The notes below the pieces were generated by a model, which was given only the letters and a program-made list of their open reading frames with translations, was not told the origin of the DNA and made no database searches. A stretch of 64,000 nt of DNA, from positions 1,749,821 to 1,813,820 of the forward strand of contig ML664161.1 of NCBI GenBank assembly GCA_007570785.1. The letters are read 5' to 3'. The position numbers were made by a program, and so were the translations under genes. Shown here one piece after another: positions 19,515 to 31,262 of this stretch (its first letter is position 1; each line of letters begins with the position of its first letter). The stretch is from Antilocapra americana. Taxonomy: Eukaryota; Chordata; Mammalia; Artiodactyla; Antilocapridae.

Positions 19515-20370
19515 AACATCATGAGAAATAATGGGCTGGAAGAAGAACAAGCTGTAATCAAGATTGCCAGGAGAAATATCAATAACCCTAGATATGCAGA
19601 TGACACCACCCTTATGGCAGAAAGTGAAAGGAATTAAAAATCCTCTTGATGAAAGTGAAAGAAGAGAGTGAAAAAGTTGGCTTAAAGCTCAACATTCAGA
19701 GAAAACTAAGATCATGGCATCTGGTGCCATCACTTCATGGCAAATAGATGAGGAAATAGTGGAAACAGTGTCAGACTTTATTTTGGGGGGCTCCAAAATC
19801 ACTGCAGATGGTGATTGCAGCCATGAAATTAAAAGACACTTGCTCCTTGGAAGGAAAGTTATGACCAACCTAGACAGCATATTGAAAAGCAGAGACATTA
19901 CTTTGCCAACAAAAGTCCATCTAGTCAAGGCTATGATTTCTCCAGTCATCATGTATGGATGTGAGAGTTGGACTGTGAAGAAAGCTGAGCACTGAAGAAT
20001 TGATGCTTTTGAACTGTGGTGTTGGAGAAGACTCTTGAGAGCCCCTTGGACTACAAGAAGATCCAACTAGTCCATCCTAAAGGAGATCAGTCCTGGGTGT
20101 TCATTGGAAGGTCTGATGTTGAAGCTGAAACTCCAATACTTTGACCACCTGATGCGAAGAGCTGACTCACTGGAAAAGACCCTGATGCTGGGAATTATTG
20201 GGGGCAGGAGGAGAAGGGGATGACAGAGGATGAGATGGTTGGATGGTATCACCGACTCGATGGACCTGAGTTTGGGTAGATTCTGGGAGTTGGTGATTGG
20301 CAGGGAGGCCTGGTGTGCTGTGATTCATGGGGTCACAGAGCCGTACACGACTGAGCAACTGAACTGAAGT
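19515..20370 (+). mobile_element. BovB LINE, 5'-truncated 3' end
   Basis: Starts at CATCATGAGAAATAATGGGC just before the YADD block (TATGCAGATGACACCACC, ~19593) and runs to GAGCAACTGAACTGAAGTGA. The frame 19714-19995 retains HEIKRHLLLGRKVMTNLDSI and MYGCESWTVKKAEH. Several stops follow. Confidence 0.95.
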
Positions 20371-20552
20371 GAATGAACAGTTGATCTGCAAGTATTCACT
20401 GAATGCCAGACATGTAGCCAGAAACATGTTTCATCTTTTCCAGTTTCTTCCCTGCAAGCAGCTTCCTCTGGTGAAAGCTTGAGGTGGTTTCCTTAGCTCT
20501 GGACTCTGTCTGATGACCCAGCTCACCCGTTCACAATTCTTGTAGCAATTTT

Positions 20553-20795
20553 TCTGTTTTGTTATTTAATCACTTAGTGTGTTTGACTCTTTGCAACCCC
20601 ATTGACTGCAGCCCTCCCAATTCCATGGAGCACAGCTCTCCAGGTTCCTCTGTCCATGGGAGTTCCCAGACAAGAATACTGGAGTGTGTAGCCATTTTCT
20701 ACTCCAGGGGATCTTCCCAACCCAGGAATTAAACCCAAGTATCTTGCAAGTCTCCTGCATTGCAGATGAATTCTTAACCACTGAGCCACCTCAGT
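20553..20795 (-). mobile_element. Bov-tA SINE, antisense
   Basis: Plus-strand GAAGAAT-free order is body first (TTGACTCTTTGCAACCCCAT), then GGGGATCTTCCCAACCCAGG and the tRNA-like end (CACTGAGCCACCTCAG). The reverse complement is a nearly full element. Confidence 0.93.
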
Positions 20796-20842
20796 GCTCA
20801 TAGCTCTTTAAGCTCAGTTCAGCTGCTCATAGCTCTTTAAGC
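20796..20842. repeat. 18-bp direct repeat, period 29
   Basis: GCTCATAGCTCTTTAAGC occurs at 20796-20813 and 20825-20842, separated by TCAGTTCAGCT. The separator resembles the TCAGTTCAG unit at the BovB/ART2A 3' terminus. Confidence 0.9.
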
Positions 20843-20845
20843 GCA

Positions 20846-23072
20846 AGTCCTTCAATTTCCCAATTCCACCTATCCAGAGAGGATGTTGATTATCTTGGGT
20901 TCTATATGAAATAAAATTTTGACCTCTGGTGCATGGAATACCCTGAAATTAGGTTCCCAAGTTTGGTCTTAGGAACTGGGCTGAGAAAGCAGAGAATTTG
21001 TATAGACATGGGCACTTACCAGATGCTGAGGGTGAGAGGAGGGATAGATTTAGTGGGGTGGGGCAGAGGAATTCTAAAATGTGTTTAGCAAGGATGGGTT
21101 TCGAAATATGGACCTACATTGGGAAATTAAGGTATCAGGACTCCAGGGAACACAGAATTATTTCCAGGAACAATAAAAAGTCTGGTTCAACAAAATGTTT
21201 AATGGATGCCTATTTGACACGTATCACATCCCTTACGATGAGCTCTAAAGAGCTTGGATATGTTCCAGTCTCAGAAAACACTAGAAGTTAACTGATCCAA
21301 ACAATAGAGTCCATGGGGGAGCACTTTGTAAGTGACTTTTTTTTTTTTTTTTGCATGATCCAATTATTAGCCCAATTATTGTAGACCCTATGATGGCTAA
21401 TACTTCACTAGAACTGCAATGCCCTTTTATGATTTTAAAATATGCTATGTTTTCAATAAACAAATACACTGGACACAAACAGTGCAGATGAAGAGGTATC
21501 TTGAAATATGACATTCTATTTTATGTTTTGGCTTTTAATTCCAGAATATGAAAATTCATATGAGAACATTGCTTTTTAACACTTTTAAACTTTCTTTTTT
21601 CTCACAAATTCATCTTAGGTCTATATTCATATAACTGATCTACAACATTTTTTGACATAAACATTGTCAAAGAGAAAAATTGAGAGTAATTGATTCAATG
21701 AGTATTGCCATTGTTTACCATGAAACTTTAAGTAACTCTTCTACTGAAAATTCATCAGGGACAATTGTCCATGGTGGTGATGAGCTACAGTTCAGGTGCT
21801 GATAGAATACCTTTCCTGTGCTTCTGTTTGTTTCTTGAGATTGAAAATATTGAGGGAATGAAAAGGAGGAGAATTGTGTAAGCACAATTGCTGGTGTGTA
21901 CAGGAGATGTACACATCTATTTGTAACAAAATAAGATGATAAATAACAAAATGAATATTAAAAGCTTTCTGAGACTGAGACATTCATGACAGTGAATGGA
22001 AGCCTACAGTTTCAAGTTTGAATCCAAGAACCACACATCACAATATAAATGTCTTAATGAAACCAGAAAAATACATACTTGGGCTATTAGCATTCCATTC
22101 AATACTTCTCCAGGCTACCACTGCACATGACTGCTATCATCACAGTGCCATTGCATAATGGCTCAGCATAGGAACCTGCCCTAACATTTTCATGGGAAGG
22201 ATAGTTGCAAATAGCCAAACTATCAAGGTTGCATTAGGATACATCCAATTACTTTATCTGCATTTCTGAGTAACCTGCTTGTCTAGGAACCTGAGAGAAC
22301 AACTTTGCTGATTTGACACTAAATATGAAAGCTTTCCAGAAATTAAAAAGTAAGAAAGTTTTATTGTACGTGATCGATGGATCTCAAATATCTACTAAGC
22401 CTGAGTCAGACAGATATGTCTAAAATAGTTTTAAGAAATCTAGCCCTCAGCACTTTTAAGCTGATCGAACTGCAAAGATAATGCAAAATTTCCAGGTTGG
22501 CTAGCTTTCTACACTAAAATTTTAAAGTTAATCAAAGCTTTAAAGTTAAGCTCTTCTTCCTCCTTTTCTCTCTTCTTCTGTTCTTCTCTTTTAAGTGTAT
22601 TGTTAGGGCTGGGAAGAATACTATGCTCCTAAGGTAGGTATAATCACTAATTAATTTTAGGTCTTGTCCTTTTCTGGAAAGCTTTGACTTGAATAACATC
22701 AGATGATTTACTGATGAAATCTGCCAGTCTCAAAGGGCTTTTCAGTGAATAAAGTTTTCATCAGCATAAATTTCTAGTAGGTGGATTTTAGAATTGGATG
22801 CCGGTAGTCTTTAGGAACTGAGTCTACATTAATATGGAGATGGGGGTTGGGAGCTGGTTTTAGGGTGCTATCACAGGCAACTTGTTGACAGCATGTACTC
22901 ATTAAATCCAGAGGATGCTCTCTTAGGAAGATCCTTTAAGCAAGCAGTGAAGCATGACAGAATCATAGCATATTACATTCAGAAAGGAGTGTAAAAATAA
23001 TTTAGTCCAATTCTGCACCCAAAACATGAAACCCTCTAAAAGATCATTGAAGTTATATCTTTGAATATCTCC
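20846..23072. other. Unassigned DNA, 2.2 kb
   Basis: No gene recognised. A 16-bp T run sits at 21337-21352. The stretch 22960-23060 (AGAATCATAGCATATTACAT, AATTTAGTCCAATTCTGCAC) looks like an L3/CR1-type relic, low confidence. A frame at 20998-21291 (97 codons) has no motif. Confidence 0.45.
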
Positions 23073-23085
23073 ACTGAGCTGTCTT

Positions 23086-23376
23086 GCTGCTGCTGCTGCT
23101 GCTGTTGCTAAGTCGCTTCAGTCATGTCCGACTCTGTGCAACCCCACAGATGGCAGCCCACCAGGGTCTGCCGTCCCTGGGATTCTCCAGGCAAGAACAC
23201 TGGAATGGGTTGCCATTTCCTTCTCCAATGCATGAAAGTGGAAAGTGAAAGTGAAGTCGCTCAGTCGTGTCAGATTCTGACTCTTAGAGATCCCATGAAC
23301 TGCAGCCTACCAGGCTCCTCCATCCATGGGATTTTCCAGGCAAGAGTACTAGAGTGGGGTGCCATTGCCTTCTCTG
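23086..23376 (-). mobile_element. BOV-A2 dimeric SINE, antisense, with (GCT)n tail
   Basis: Begins with a (GCT) run and GCTAAGTCGCTTCAGTCATG, has TTCTCCAATGCATGAAAGTG between the two units and ends GGGGTGCCATTGCCTTCTCT. Imperfect duplication: ACTGAGCTGTCTT (23073-23085) and ACTAAACTGTCTT (23377-23389). Confidence 0.95.
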
Positions 23377-23510
23377 ACTAAACTGTCTTAGATGGCCAAA
23401 ATTCTATGTTGAGAGAAGAAAACAAATATAGTTTATTAACAAAATTCTCACATCTAAATTATGAGGTGTAACAAATAAGATGTTTCTAAATATTTCAGGT
23501 ATAACAAAGG

Positions 23511-23722
23511 GTAATGTTGTTGTTGTTTAGTCGCTAAGTGTGTCCAACTCTTTCTGACCTCACGGACTGTAGCCTGCCAGCCTCCTCTCTTCAGATTTCC
23601 CAGGCAGGAATACTGGAGTAGCTTGCCATTTCCTTCTCCAGGAGATCTTCCCAACCCAAGGATGGAATTTGCATCTCCTACATTGGCAAGTGGATTCTTC
23701 ACTGTAGAGATAGAGAAGCCCC
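23511..23722 (-). mobile_element. Bov-tA SINE, antisense, with a 10-bp duplication
   Basis: GTTGTTGTTTAGTCGCTAAG start (its 3' tail), AGATCTTCCCAACCCAAGG and the tRNA-like end. ATAACAAAGG at 23501-23510 recurs at 23723-23732. Confidence 0.93.
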
Positions 23723-23765
23723 ATAACAAAGGCTATAGAGTAGGTTATTTCCACTTCTAACTTGT

Positions 23766-23980
23766 GGTAGTGGCTTAGTTGCTAAGTCATGTCTGACTCT
23801 TCCTACCTCACGGACTGTATGTAGCACATCAGGCTTCTCTGTCAGTGGGATTTTCCAGGCTAGAATACTGGAGTGTGTTGCCATTTCCTTCTCCTGGGGA
23901 TCTTCTTGATCAAGTGATTGAACTAGGATCTCCTGCATTGCAGATGGATTCTTTACTGACTGAGCCACCAGTAAAAAATA
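23766..23980 (-). mobile_element. Bov-tA SINE, antisense, with a 14-bp duplication
   Basis: TAGTTGCTAAGTCATGTCTG through GACTGAGCCACCAGTAAAAA. CACTTCTAACTTGT at 23752-23765 recurs perfectly at 23981-23994. Its neighbour at 23511-23722 is an independent insertion in the same orientation. Confidence 0.93.
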
Positions 23981-24214
23981 CACTTCTAACTTGTAAGAAT
24001 TAACAAATGCCTCATCAGCTTATTCTGATTACTTTTAGGATAATTTTAGAAAAGAATATAGCTTTTTTTTCTTTTAATAATATATTTCTTATTAATATTA
24101 TTTCCTTTGTGTGTGTTTTATAATTTCAGAATATATTCTCAACATGTTCTCCTTAGAGAAAGAAATAATTTCAAAAGTCAAGATGATACAATATTAAAGA
24201 AATTGTCTGCTTCT

Positions 24215-24362
24215 ATCTTGGCCCATATGTACTCATTTTTTTACATTTAGCAAGTTACTTAACCTCTCTATACTTCATCTATAAAGCGGAGAAATATAAC
24301 CAACCTAATAGCATTAATGTGAAAATTAATTCATGTATACTGATTAGAACAGTGCCAGGATA
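24215..24362 (+). mobile_element. MIR SINE, sense
   Basis: AGCAAGTTACTTAACCTCTC, then CATCTATAAAGCGGAG and GATTAGAACAGTGCCAGGA follow the MIR core and 3' region in order. Confidence 0.8.
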
Positions 24363-24467
24363 TTTTAAAATCTTCCTAATCCAATTAGTATTGCCTCTAT
24401 TTAATTCACCAAGCAACAAAGTCCAGTCTAGGTCAGCTGACCTTTTCATGACTACATGCTGATATTT

Positions 24468-24545
24468 GATGGTGGTAATGGTGGTGATGATGATGCTGAT
24501 AATGACGATAATGACATTGATACTGACAATAATGATGTTGATACC
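24468..24545. repeat. Degenerate (GAT)n-like tract
   Basis: TGATGGTGGTAATGGTGGTG and following GATGATGATGCTGATAATGA units form an imperfect trinucleotide-rich tract of about 80 bp. Confidence 0.75.
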
Positions 24546-24719
24546 TGTTGACTTCTGTTTGCATAGAATCAGTAGATCTTCAAAGTATTTTCACAAGTGT
24601 TATTCAGACAAACCTTGAGAGAGCAAAAAACAAACTCTCCTTTTAGTGATTTCAATGGATTTGAAGATGTAGAAAGAAATGAATTTGATTGCAATGATTA
24701 GAAACAGCCAAAACCCCTA

Positions 24720-24917
24720 AGCATGGGTTCCCAACCTCTGATATCTAATGCTTGATGATTTGAGGAAGAGGTGATATAATAATAATAGAAATAAAATGCA
24801 CAGTAAATGTAATGCACTTGAATCATCCTGAAACTATCCCTAACCCCCACAAGTCTGTGAAAAAACTGTCTTCCATGAAACTGGTCCTTGGTGCCAAAAA
24901 GGTTGGGGACTGCTGTC
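24720..24917 (+). mobile_element. hAT-type non-autonomous DNA transposon remnant
   Basis: Terminal inverted repeats are still visible: GGGTTCCCAACCTC on the left and AGGTTGGGGACTGC on the right. Inside are AATAATAATAGAAATAAAAT, GCACTTGAATCATCCTGAAA and AAACTGTCTTCCATGAAACT, a text I associate with an old mammalian hAT MITE whose ends read CAGGGGTCCCCAACC. Internal deletion has shortened it. The specific family name is not certain. Confidence 0.75.
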
Positions 24918-24934
24918 TTAAACAAAACTGCATT

Positions 24935-25365
24935 AGGTAAATAAAAATACAAATCTAACTTATTTGTCTATCGAATACATCAGTGGGTCAGGGAATACCT
25001 CTTTGAGGTAACATATGGGGAAAATCATGACAATTTGGTAAGAGGTTATCTAAGTATAGAAGAAAATGGGGCAGGAATACCCATGGTAAGCAGAGTTAAA
25101 TCCTATCAGAATCAGGGCAAGAAGTGGAATGGAGCCTCCTACAAACTGAGAGTGCTTTGGTAGAGTAGGTGTACATTTGGAGAAGATGTTGGAATTAGAA
25201 AAGAAAATGAATAGGTGTTAAGTCATAAAGGACCTAGCACTAGCTGGTGAAAACCTTAGATTTTATCTTGGAAAGAGCAAATAGGCATTGAATTATTTAA
25301 ACTATGTAATTCCTTATCAGTTTTGCCTTTTAGAGATATCACTGCAGAAGAAATTCTGGGTGTCT
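24935..25365. other. Unassigned DNA with possible L2 relic
   Basis: 25180-25330 (CATAAAGGACCTAGCA, AACCTTAGATTTTATCTTGG) resembles the L2 3' region, low confidence. No gene recognised. Confidence 0.4.
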
Positions 25366-25379
25366 AAGGCTAGAGGCAG

Positions 25380-25551
25380 CAGTAGACCCAAGTTTGATCC
25401 CTGGGTCGGGAAGATTCCCTGGAGAAGGGAATGGATATCCACTCCAATATTCTTGCCTGGATATCCCATGGTTAGAGGAGCCTGGCAGGCTACAGTGCCT
25501 GGGATCGTAAAGAGTCAGACACAACTGAATGACTAACACGTTTACACTTTC
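25380..25551 (+). mobile_element. Bov-tA SINE, 5'-truncated, with a 14-bp near-duplication
   Basis: Starts near the B box (AGTTTGATCCCTGGGTCGGG) and runs to CACGTTTACACTTTC. AAGGCTAGAGGCAG (25366-25379) and AAGACTAGAGGCAG (25552-25565) differ at one base. The A box is missing, so it could not have been its own source. Confidence 0.93.
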
Positions 25552-25565
25552 AAGACTAGAGGCAG

Positions 25566-28464
25566 AGAGACCAACTAGAAGGTAATAAATAAAAAGGGCT
25601 TGAATCACATTTTCTCGCCAACTGAATGCAGAGATTAATAAAGACTTATACTCTAGAAATAATTTTAAATTCATTAACATTAAGACTTACAATACTTTTA
25701 GATTTGATTAACTCAGTATAAAAAAATGAACAGGAAAGAAAGTCATATTGGAAAAGTGCATATCTGTGGAGCAAAGCAGCATGTTATCATGGCAAACCTG
25801 GAGGAAAGGCTTAAAAATATGTATGTAAGTAGATCTTATCCTCATACTAAACAATCTTCTGTCAAATACTATTTTCCATTAAAACTGTTATGGACTTTTT
25901 TCCTAACTTCTGTTTGCAAACTTTAAAAAGGGCTCATTTGCTGGCCCTTGATGCCCTTGAAGAATTAACAGTCATATTTTGAAGGCTTGTAATTCCTGGG
26001 GCGATATCTTTGACATAATGCTTGGTTTTGAAATCCTTCTTCAGATAATATGGCCACGATAACCAATAAAATGTGAAAGAACAACCAGAAATCCACATTC
26101 CACAGATAGGTCCAGAATTGTTGGCCCTGGAACTACAGAAGATACTGAAGTCTGATGGTTGCCAAACCAAAACTGAGATGGATGCAGCTGTAGCATTGCC
26201 AGGATTCACTCTTGAGACCTGTGGGCTTGTCCAGGCTTTCAACCTGCACAGGCTAAAGAGGGGAACATGAAGGACCAATGGAAAAGAACAGTCTTAACAT
26301 CATCAGCCTCATTTAGTGCCCCAAATAGTGAATTCACAAACTGCACATTTCAGAATGATTTCCCCTCACTGTTGATTTGTAATTCAAATAGTTCAGCAAA
26401 CTTATTTGGTGTTTTATAATGCTATTTATAGGGGATTTACAGATATTTAATGGGCATAATCCCTTAGGATCACAATTTTCTTAGTAGAGAGACCATTGTA
26501 ACCTTTCTAGAGCCATAAGCAAAAGTTTATAGATACACATGAAACATCATCTTTATGCTCTTTTTCTCTTAGAAATTTTTTAGGTTTTCTTCTTTTAAAA
26601 GCCACACTGATGTTTTATGGAAGGAAAACATTGAAGAAAAATATTAAAGATCCAAATTTGCTGAAATTATCATTGCTTTTTGATCAGATTGGCCAAAAAG
26701 GAAAATTTCAGAGACTAAATATTCTTTTTCTGGGACTGATAGGGGCAAATGCTAGAATGTGGGGAAAATTTAAAGATAAATTACTAAACAGAAATCTTGC
26801 TATTTGGGAAAATGTAAAAAAGGAAGGGAAAGAATTTTGATTTATTATATTCAAGTATCCTTCAGTCTATCATGAGGATTTAAATTTAAGATTATAGTCG
26901 TATGTCAGACTTCATAGTAACTGTTCAAGCACATAACATTTTAAGACACTGGGTACCTATACTTGTTTAGGAAGAGGAGGAGACCATATACAATTCTCAT
27001 GAATGCTGATTCAGCCTTTGGAGCAAAACATATGTAAACAACCCTTATGCCATGTTTTAAGTGTTATTTAAATTTTAAAAAGATAAAATATGAAGTTCTG
27101 AACATTCAGAGGAGGGAAACATGACATTGGACTAGATGGCAATTGGACTATTCCGTAAAATATAATAAGCTTGTGAAAATGTGAATATCTAGAAAAATTC
27201 TCTGGATAGAAAGATGAGATTTATCAAAAATCTCGCATCTGAGAAACAGTATGGCATTTGGTGAATTAAATTAGATTTGACCAGAGGAGAAAGTGCATGG
27301 TGAACAGAAATGAGATTAAAGTTGGTTGGATCAGACTGTGAATGGCCTTCAGAGTTAAGGAAAGAAGTCTAGGTTGTCTTCTCTGGCCATGATGATGTTG
27401 ACAGTTTATGAGTGATGCAATTAGTCTCTTTTGTGGCAATGGAGTTGAAGAGAGTAAGACATTTTCTAAGCTGAGCTAGGAAGGCATAGGCTACCAAAAA
27501 CATGATTTCACTGGATGATTCTGACAATGGAGTGCTGGTTGACTGATAGTAGAGCTGTTTCAGCTGTAAATTTGACATGGCTAGGCAATCAAATCAAAAG
27601 TTAAAAAAGTAACATATAAAGACAACTTCAGCCTACATGTCTAGATATGACTAATGCAGGACTTTTATGTTGCAGTTTCCCATACAACATCATTCCTACT
27701 ACACAATTAGATAACATAGAAGGAAGAACAGATTTGAAAAGGGAAGGTGATAATCATAGAATAGAATCACATTGTATTTACACACACATTTAAACTTGGT
27801 TGAGTTCATTATGGGTAGAATTATCTAAAATGCTTTACGAAATGCATGGCAACTTGTTCGTATCTTTTATTATCTATTAAAGAAATGAGTTGTTCTGTGG
27901 ACAATAGAAGTCAAATGGTTGAACAAAAGGAACTGAACTGGTGAGATAATTCAGAACATGCTGCATAGGGTTTGTGTGGAGGATTATTTGATACAATGTG
28001 TATGAGTACTTCATAAACTCTAAATTATAAAAATGGTTCATTTTTTCAATAAATACTTACTAAGTAACCTTATGGGTCAAATCTTATTCTGGGTGATAAA
28101 AATAAAGAAATGAATAAGAAATAGTCCACATATCACATCCATTTTTTCCCTACATTTAAAAAATACTTTCCTATGTATGATATTTGCAGTGTAAGTAGAG
28201 ATTGAATGTTTAGTTTTGAATTTTTGTTTTTATATTCCACTAAATGAGAGGGAATAAATAGAATATTATTATTAATTTTAGCAATACGACTGGCTACATG
28301 TCACTTCTATCATACACATATTAATGTATAATATCATTGACTTACTGTTCACTGACAATATTACCTTATTTGATCAGAATACCATGAAGCCAGCACATAT
28401 GTTATGTACTTTTACAACTTTCTGTTAAAATGATCACAACCAGACACCAAAAAGATAAGTGTTT
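25566..28464. other. Unassigned DNA, 2.9 kb
   Basis: No gene established. Two stretches are coding-like but unrecognised: 25934-26278 (114-codon minus frame overlapping a 65-codon plus frame ending HRLKRGT) and 26610-26840 (76-codon plus frame, Lys-rich). Neither shows a domain. 28044-28130 (CAATAAATACTTACTAAGTA, TTCTGGGTGATAAAAATAAA) and 27290-27560 resemble L2 3' relics. Confidence 0.4.
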
Positions 28465-28680
28465 GAAAGAAGACTGCCTGGACTTTCTACTTTCTTGGTG
28501 TGTGTTCTTGAGCAAATTACTTATTGGTTCTAATGCTCATTTCCCTTCTATGTAAAATGGAGATTAACATATTTATGTCATAGGAACATGTAAAAATAAC
28601 TGAGATAATGCATATAAGGTACTCAACTTACTGCCAAACACTTAATAAGCAAATAATACATATTAGTAACACTGAATAAT
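28465..28680 (+). mobile_element. MIR SINE, sense
   Basis: AAGACTGCCTGGACTTTCTA, GTTCTTGAGCAAATTACTTA, TATGTAAAATGGAGATTAAC and GATAATGCATATAAGG appear in MIR order. Confidence 0.8.
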
Positions 28681-29821
28681 TAAATGATGAATACAGCTGT
28701 AATTCCTCTTCCCTCTGTCCTCTTTTTCATCTCCTCCTCATTCTCCTTCATCTTTTTCCTACCTCTTCTTCCTAGTTTGGATTTCTGCACCAACAAGAAA
28801 GCAAAATAGCTACCAGCCTAATGCTATGAGGTTATTCTGAGTTGACCAGGCAATTTTTACCCATCAGCTGCAGGATTACTTCCCCTGATTTACCTGACTC
28901 AAGGCCATAGCTTACTAGATATCTGGAAATAAAGAGTTATAAATTTGGAAATATGTTCATGTGCCCAACTGGTGGTTTCTAAGTATTGGAATGTATTTTA
29001 AGCAGTGGGTGTGTTTGGGTATATTTGGAGCAGATAAGGGAAGCTGTTGCAGGGTTTTATGCACTGGAATTGATCAAAGAGATTTTATATTAGCTATAGA
29101 GTAGTCCTTTTGAAGTCATTTTTAGAAATAACTATATTCTTTGTTCAGAAATAAAAATTCAAATTTCAAATGAAATCATAAACAAAATTTCCCATCTATA
29201 TAATACAAATTTTAAGGCCCTCTTTTGAATTCAGCCTGCCTCGGAGGAGCAAATTTTAGAAAGCTTTTGATATAAAGCATACATCCTTTTACTGTTCTTC
29301 AGATAATAGGGCAGCAGAGTAGGAAAGGATACCCACAATTTGATAGAAAAGCACCATATGAATCTCCACTAAACTCCGAAAATTATACTAGAAGCTGTAT
29401 CAACCTGCTCTGTCTTTTACATCCATGTAGGAGAGTCTACAAGCATTCACGTGGACAGTAAGTAGGGGTCAAGTGCGGTTGGTATACCCTGCTGTTGGCT
29501 TGAGCCCAGCATAGCAGATGTTACTTTGTTCAAGGATGAGCAAACAGGAAAAAAATCAACATGAGGTCTATAAAAATTCTGCACCATAAGGAACAGGAGA
29601 GTATCGCCCTGAACAAGAGTTACTTCTAAAAATTACTTTCTAAACAAACAGAAAAGTGGTCTGTCATGTTCATAGTAAGATACAAGAAAATATTGTCACT
29701 GCTTAAATAATAACAATAATAATATTTGCATAGTATTTACAATGCATATCTGCCAGTCCAAATACTTTATATATAAAATACTGCATGTATATACACATAC
29801 ATTTTCCTATATGTACACATC
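28681..29821. other. Unassigned DNA
   Basis: A pyrimidine-rich tract (CTCTTCCCTCTGTCCTCTTT onward) lies near 28706-28775. No gene or clear repeat; 28980-29120 is faintly L2-like. Confidence 0.45.
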
Positions 29822-30008
29822 TTGGCTTCCCAGGTTGCTCAGTAGTAAAGAGTCTGCCTGCCAATGCACAAGACTCAGATTCAATCCCTGGGTCGGGAAG
29901 ATCTGGCAACCTGCTCAAGCATTCTTGCCTGGGAAATTCCAGGGACAGAGTAGCCTCGTGGGCTACAGTCCATGGGGTAGCAAAGAGTCAGACACGACTA
30001 AGCACACA
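29822..30008 (+). mobile_element. Bov-tA SINE
   Basis: GGCTTCCCAGGTTGCTCAGT head, TTCAATCCCTGGGTCGGGAA B-box region and body to AGTCAGACACGACTAAGCAC. The middle is shortened (GAAGATCTGGCAACC lacks the usual CCCTGGAGAAGGAAA). Confidence 0.93.
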
Positions 30009-30130
30009 TAAAATATGTATACATATACGTACATACATATATGTGTGTGTGTATTATATTCAATATATATGTATTATATGTGATATGTATATATATATGT
30101 ATATATACATATACATATATATATATATCC
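30009..30130. repeat. AT-rich (TATG/TA)n microsatellite after the SINE
   Basis: Compound TA, TG and CATA units over about 120 bp, directly abutting the SINE 3' end at 30008. Such growth from SINE tails is common. Confidence 0.9.
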
Positions 30131-30371
30131 TGTCAGTCTAAAGCTTAGTTATTTTTTGCAAACTGAAAACATTCATGTAATCAGGATACAGACATACTGG
30201 ACAAATATCCCTTGTCTTCCATTTCTGTTGCCACCTAACTCTACCTCCACCCTCAACGAAGGTAAAACATTACCATCCAACAGTGTAAATTGACTTTACT
30301 TGTTTTCACATGGTTATCATCTTTATAAAATGTATGTCTGTTTTTTGTCATTTTTTCCAACAGAGTTATCA

Positions 30372-30585
30372 AATGGTACAAGAGGTAAAGAACATGACTG
30401 CTGATGCGGGAGACATGAGAGGCGTGGGTTCAATCCCTTGGTTGGGAAGATCCCTTGGAGAATGGCATGCAACCCACTCCAGTATTCTTGCCTGGAGAAC
30501 CCCATGGACAGAGGAGCCTGGTGGGCTACAGTCCATAGGGTCACAAACAGCCAACACAACTGAAGCAACTTACCATGCATGCATG
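30372..30585 (+). mobile_element. Bov-tA SINE
   Basis: GGTTCAATCCCTTGGTTGGG B-box region, CCACTCCAGTATTCTTGCCT and a body to CAACACAACTGAAGCAAC. The A-box end is degraded. Confidence 0.92.
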
Positions 30586-30639
30586 AAAAAAATCTAGTTT
30601 CATATGCTTTTTTTGTTTAATATAGGTATTGTGGGCATC

Positions 30640-31090
30640 TTTCCCTATTCTGTGGGTTGTATTTTCCCTCTCTTATGGGCTACTTTTGGTGACCTAATTT
30701 CTGAATCGTAATATACCTGATTTCACTTCTTCATTTCGTTGTTTTTTTTTTTTTTTTTGTGTTGTGTGTGTGTGTGTTTAAGAAAACTTTGTCTACTCCA
30801 AAGTTGTAAAGATGTCCTCCTGTGTGTTCTTTTAAAAGCATCATTGCTTTCCCTTTAACATTTAGACCAATAACTTTAAAGTTGTTTTGTGTTTATAGTG
30901 TCAGATGTGTATAGATCAAGCTATATTCCACCCAGATAGTAAATCATCCAGCCCAGTCATTTTCTGAAAAGATCAAGGCTTCTGCTTATGACTTCACTCC
31001 CATATTTGCAATAAGTCAGTTGATAATACATGTATGAATTTATTGCTGAACTCTATTCTATTGGCCAGTTTTCCTATACGTGGTTTTTAA
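30640..31090 (-). mobile_element. L1 ORF2 3' fragment, antisense
   Basis: TTCTGTGGGTTGTATTTTCC, ACATTTAGACCAATAACTTT and CTCTATTCTATTGGCCAGTT follow the reverse complement of mammalian L1 ORF2 in order. A 17-bp T run and (GT)n (30742-30777) interrupt it. Old and heavily mutated. Confidence 0.75.
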
Positions 31091-31114
31091 CTACCACTAA
31101 TAATTTTGCAGATA

Positions 31115-31262
31115 TTAAGTAGCTTAATTATTGCAACAACAAAATGAATAGGTACCACTAATAATCTCATATTATAGTTGTGGAAAGTGGAGCATTGACA
31201 TGTTGTTACTTTACAAAAGTCACATTGTTTAGTCAATGGTAAATCCAATCATATAAGCTCTG
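31115..31262 (-). mobile_element. MIR SINE, antisense
   Basis: TAATTATTGCAACAACAAAA, AATAGGTACCACTAATAATC and GTTACTTTACAAAAGTCACA trace the antisense MIR core with strong decay. Confidence 0.6.

Noticed and set aside
23086..23980. Regularly spaced similar units at 23.1, 23.5 and 23.8 kb, resembling an array
   Set aside because: They are independent SINE insertions, each with its own target-site duplication, and not a CRISPR or satellite array.
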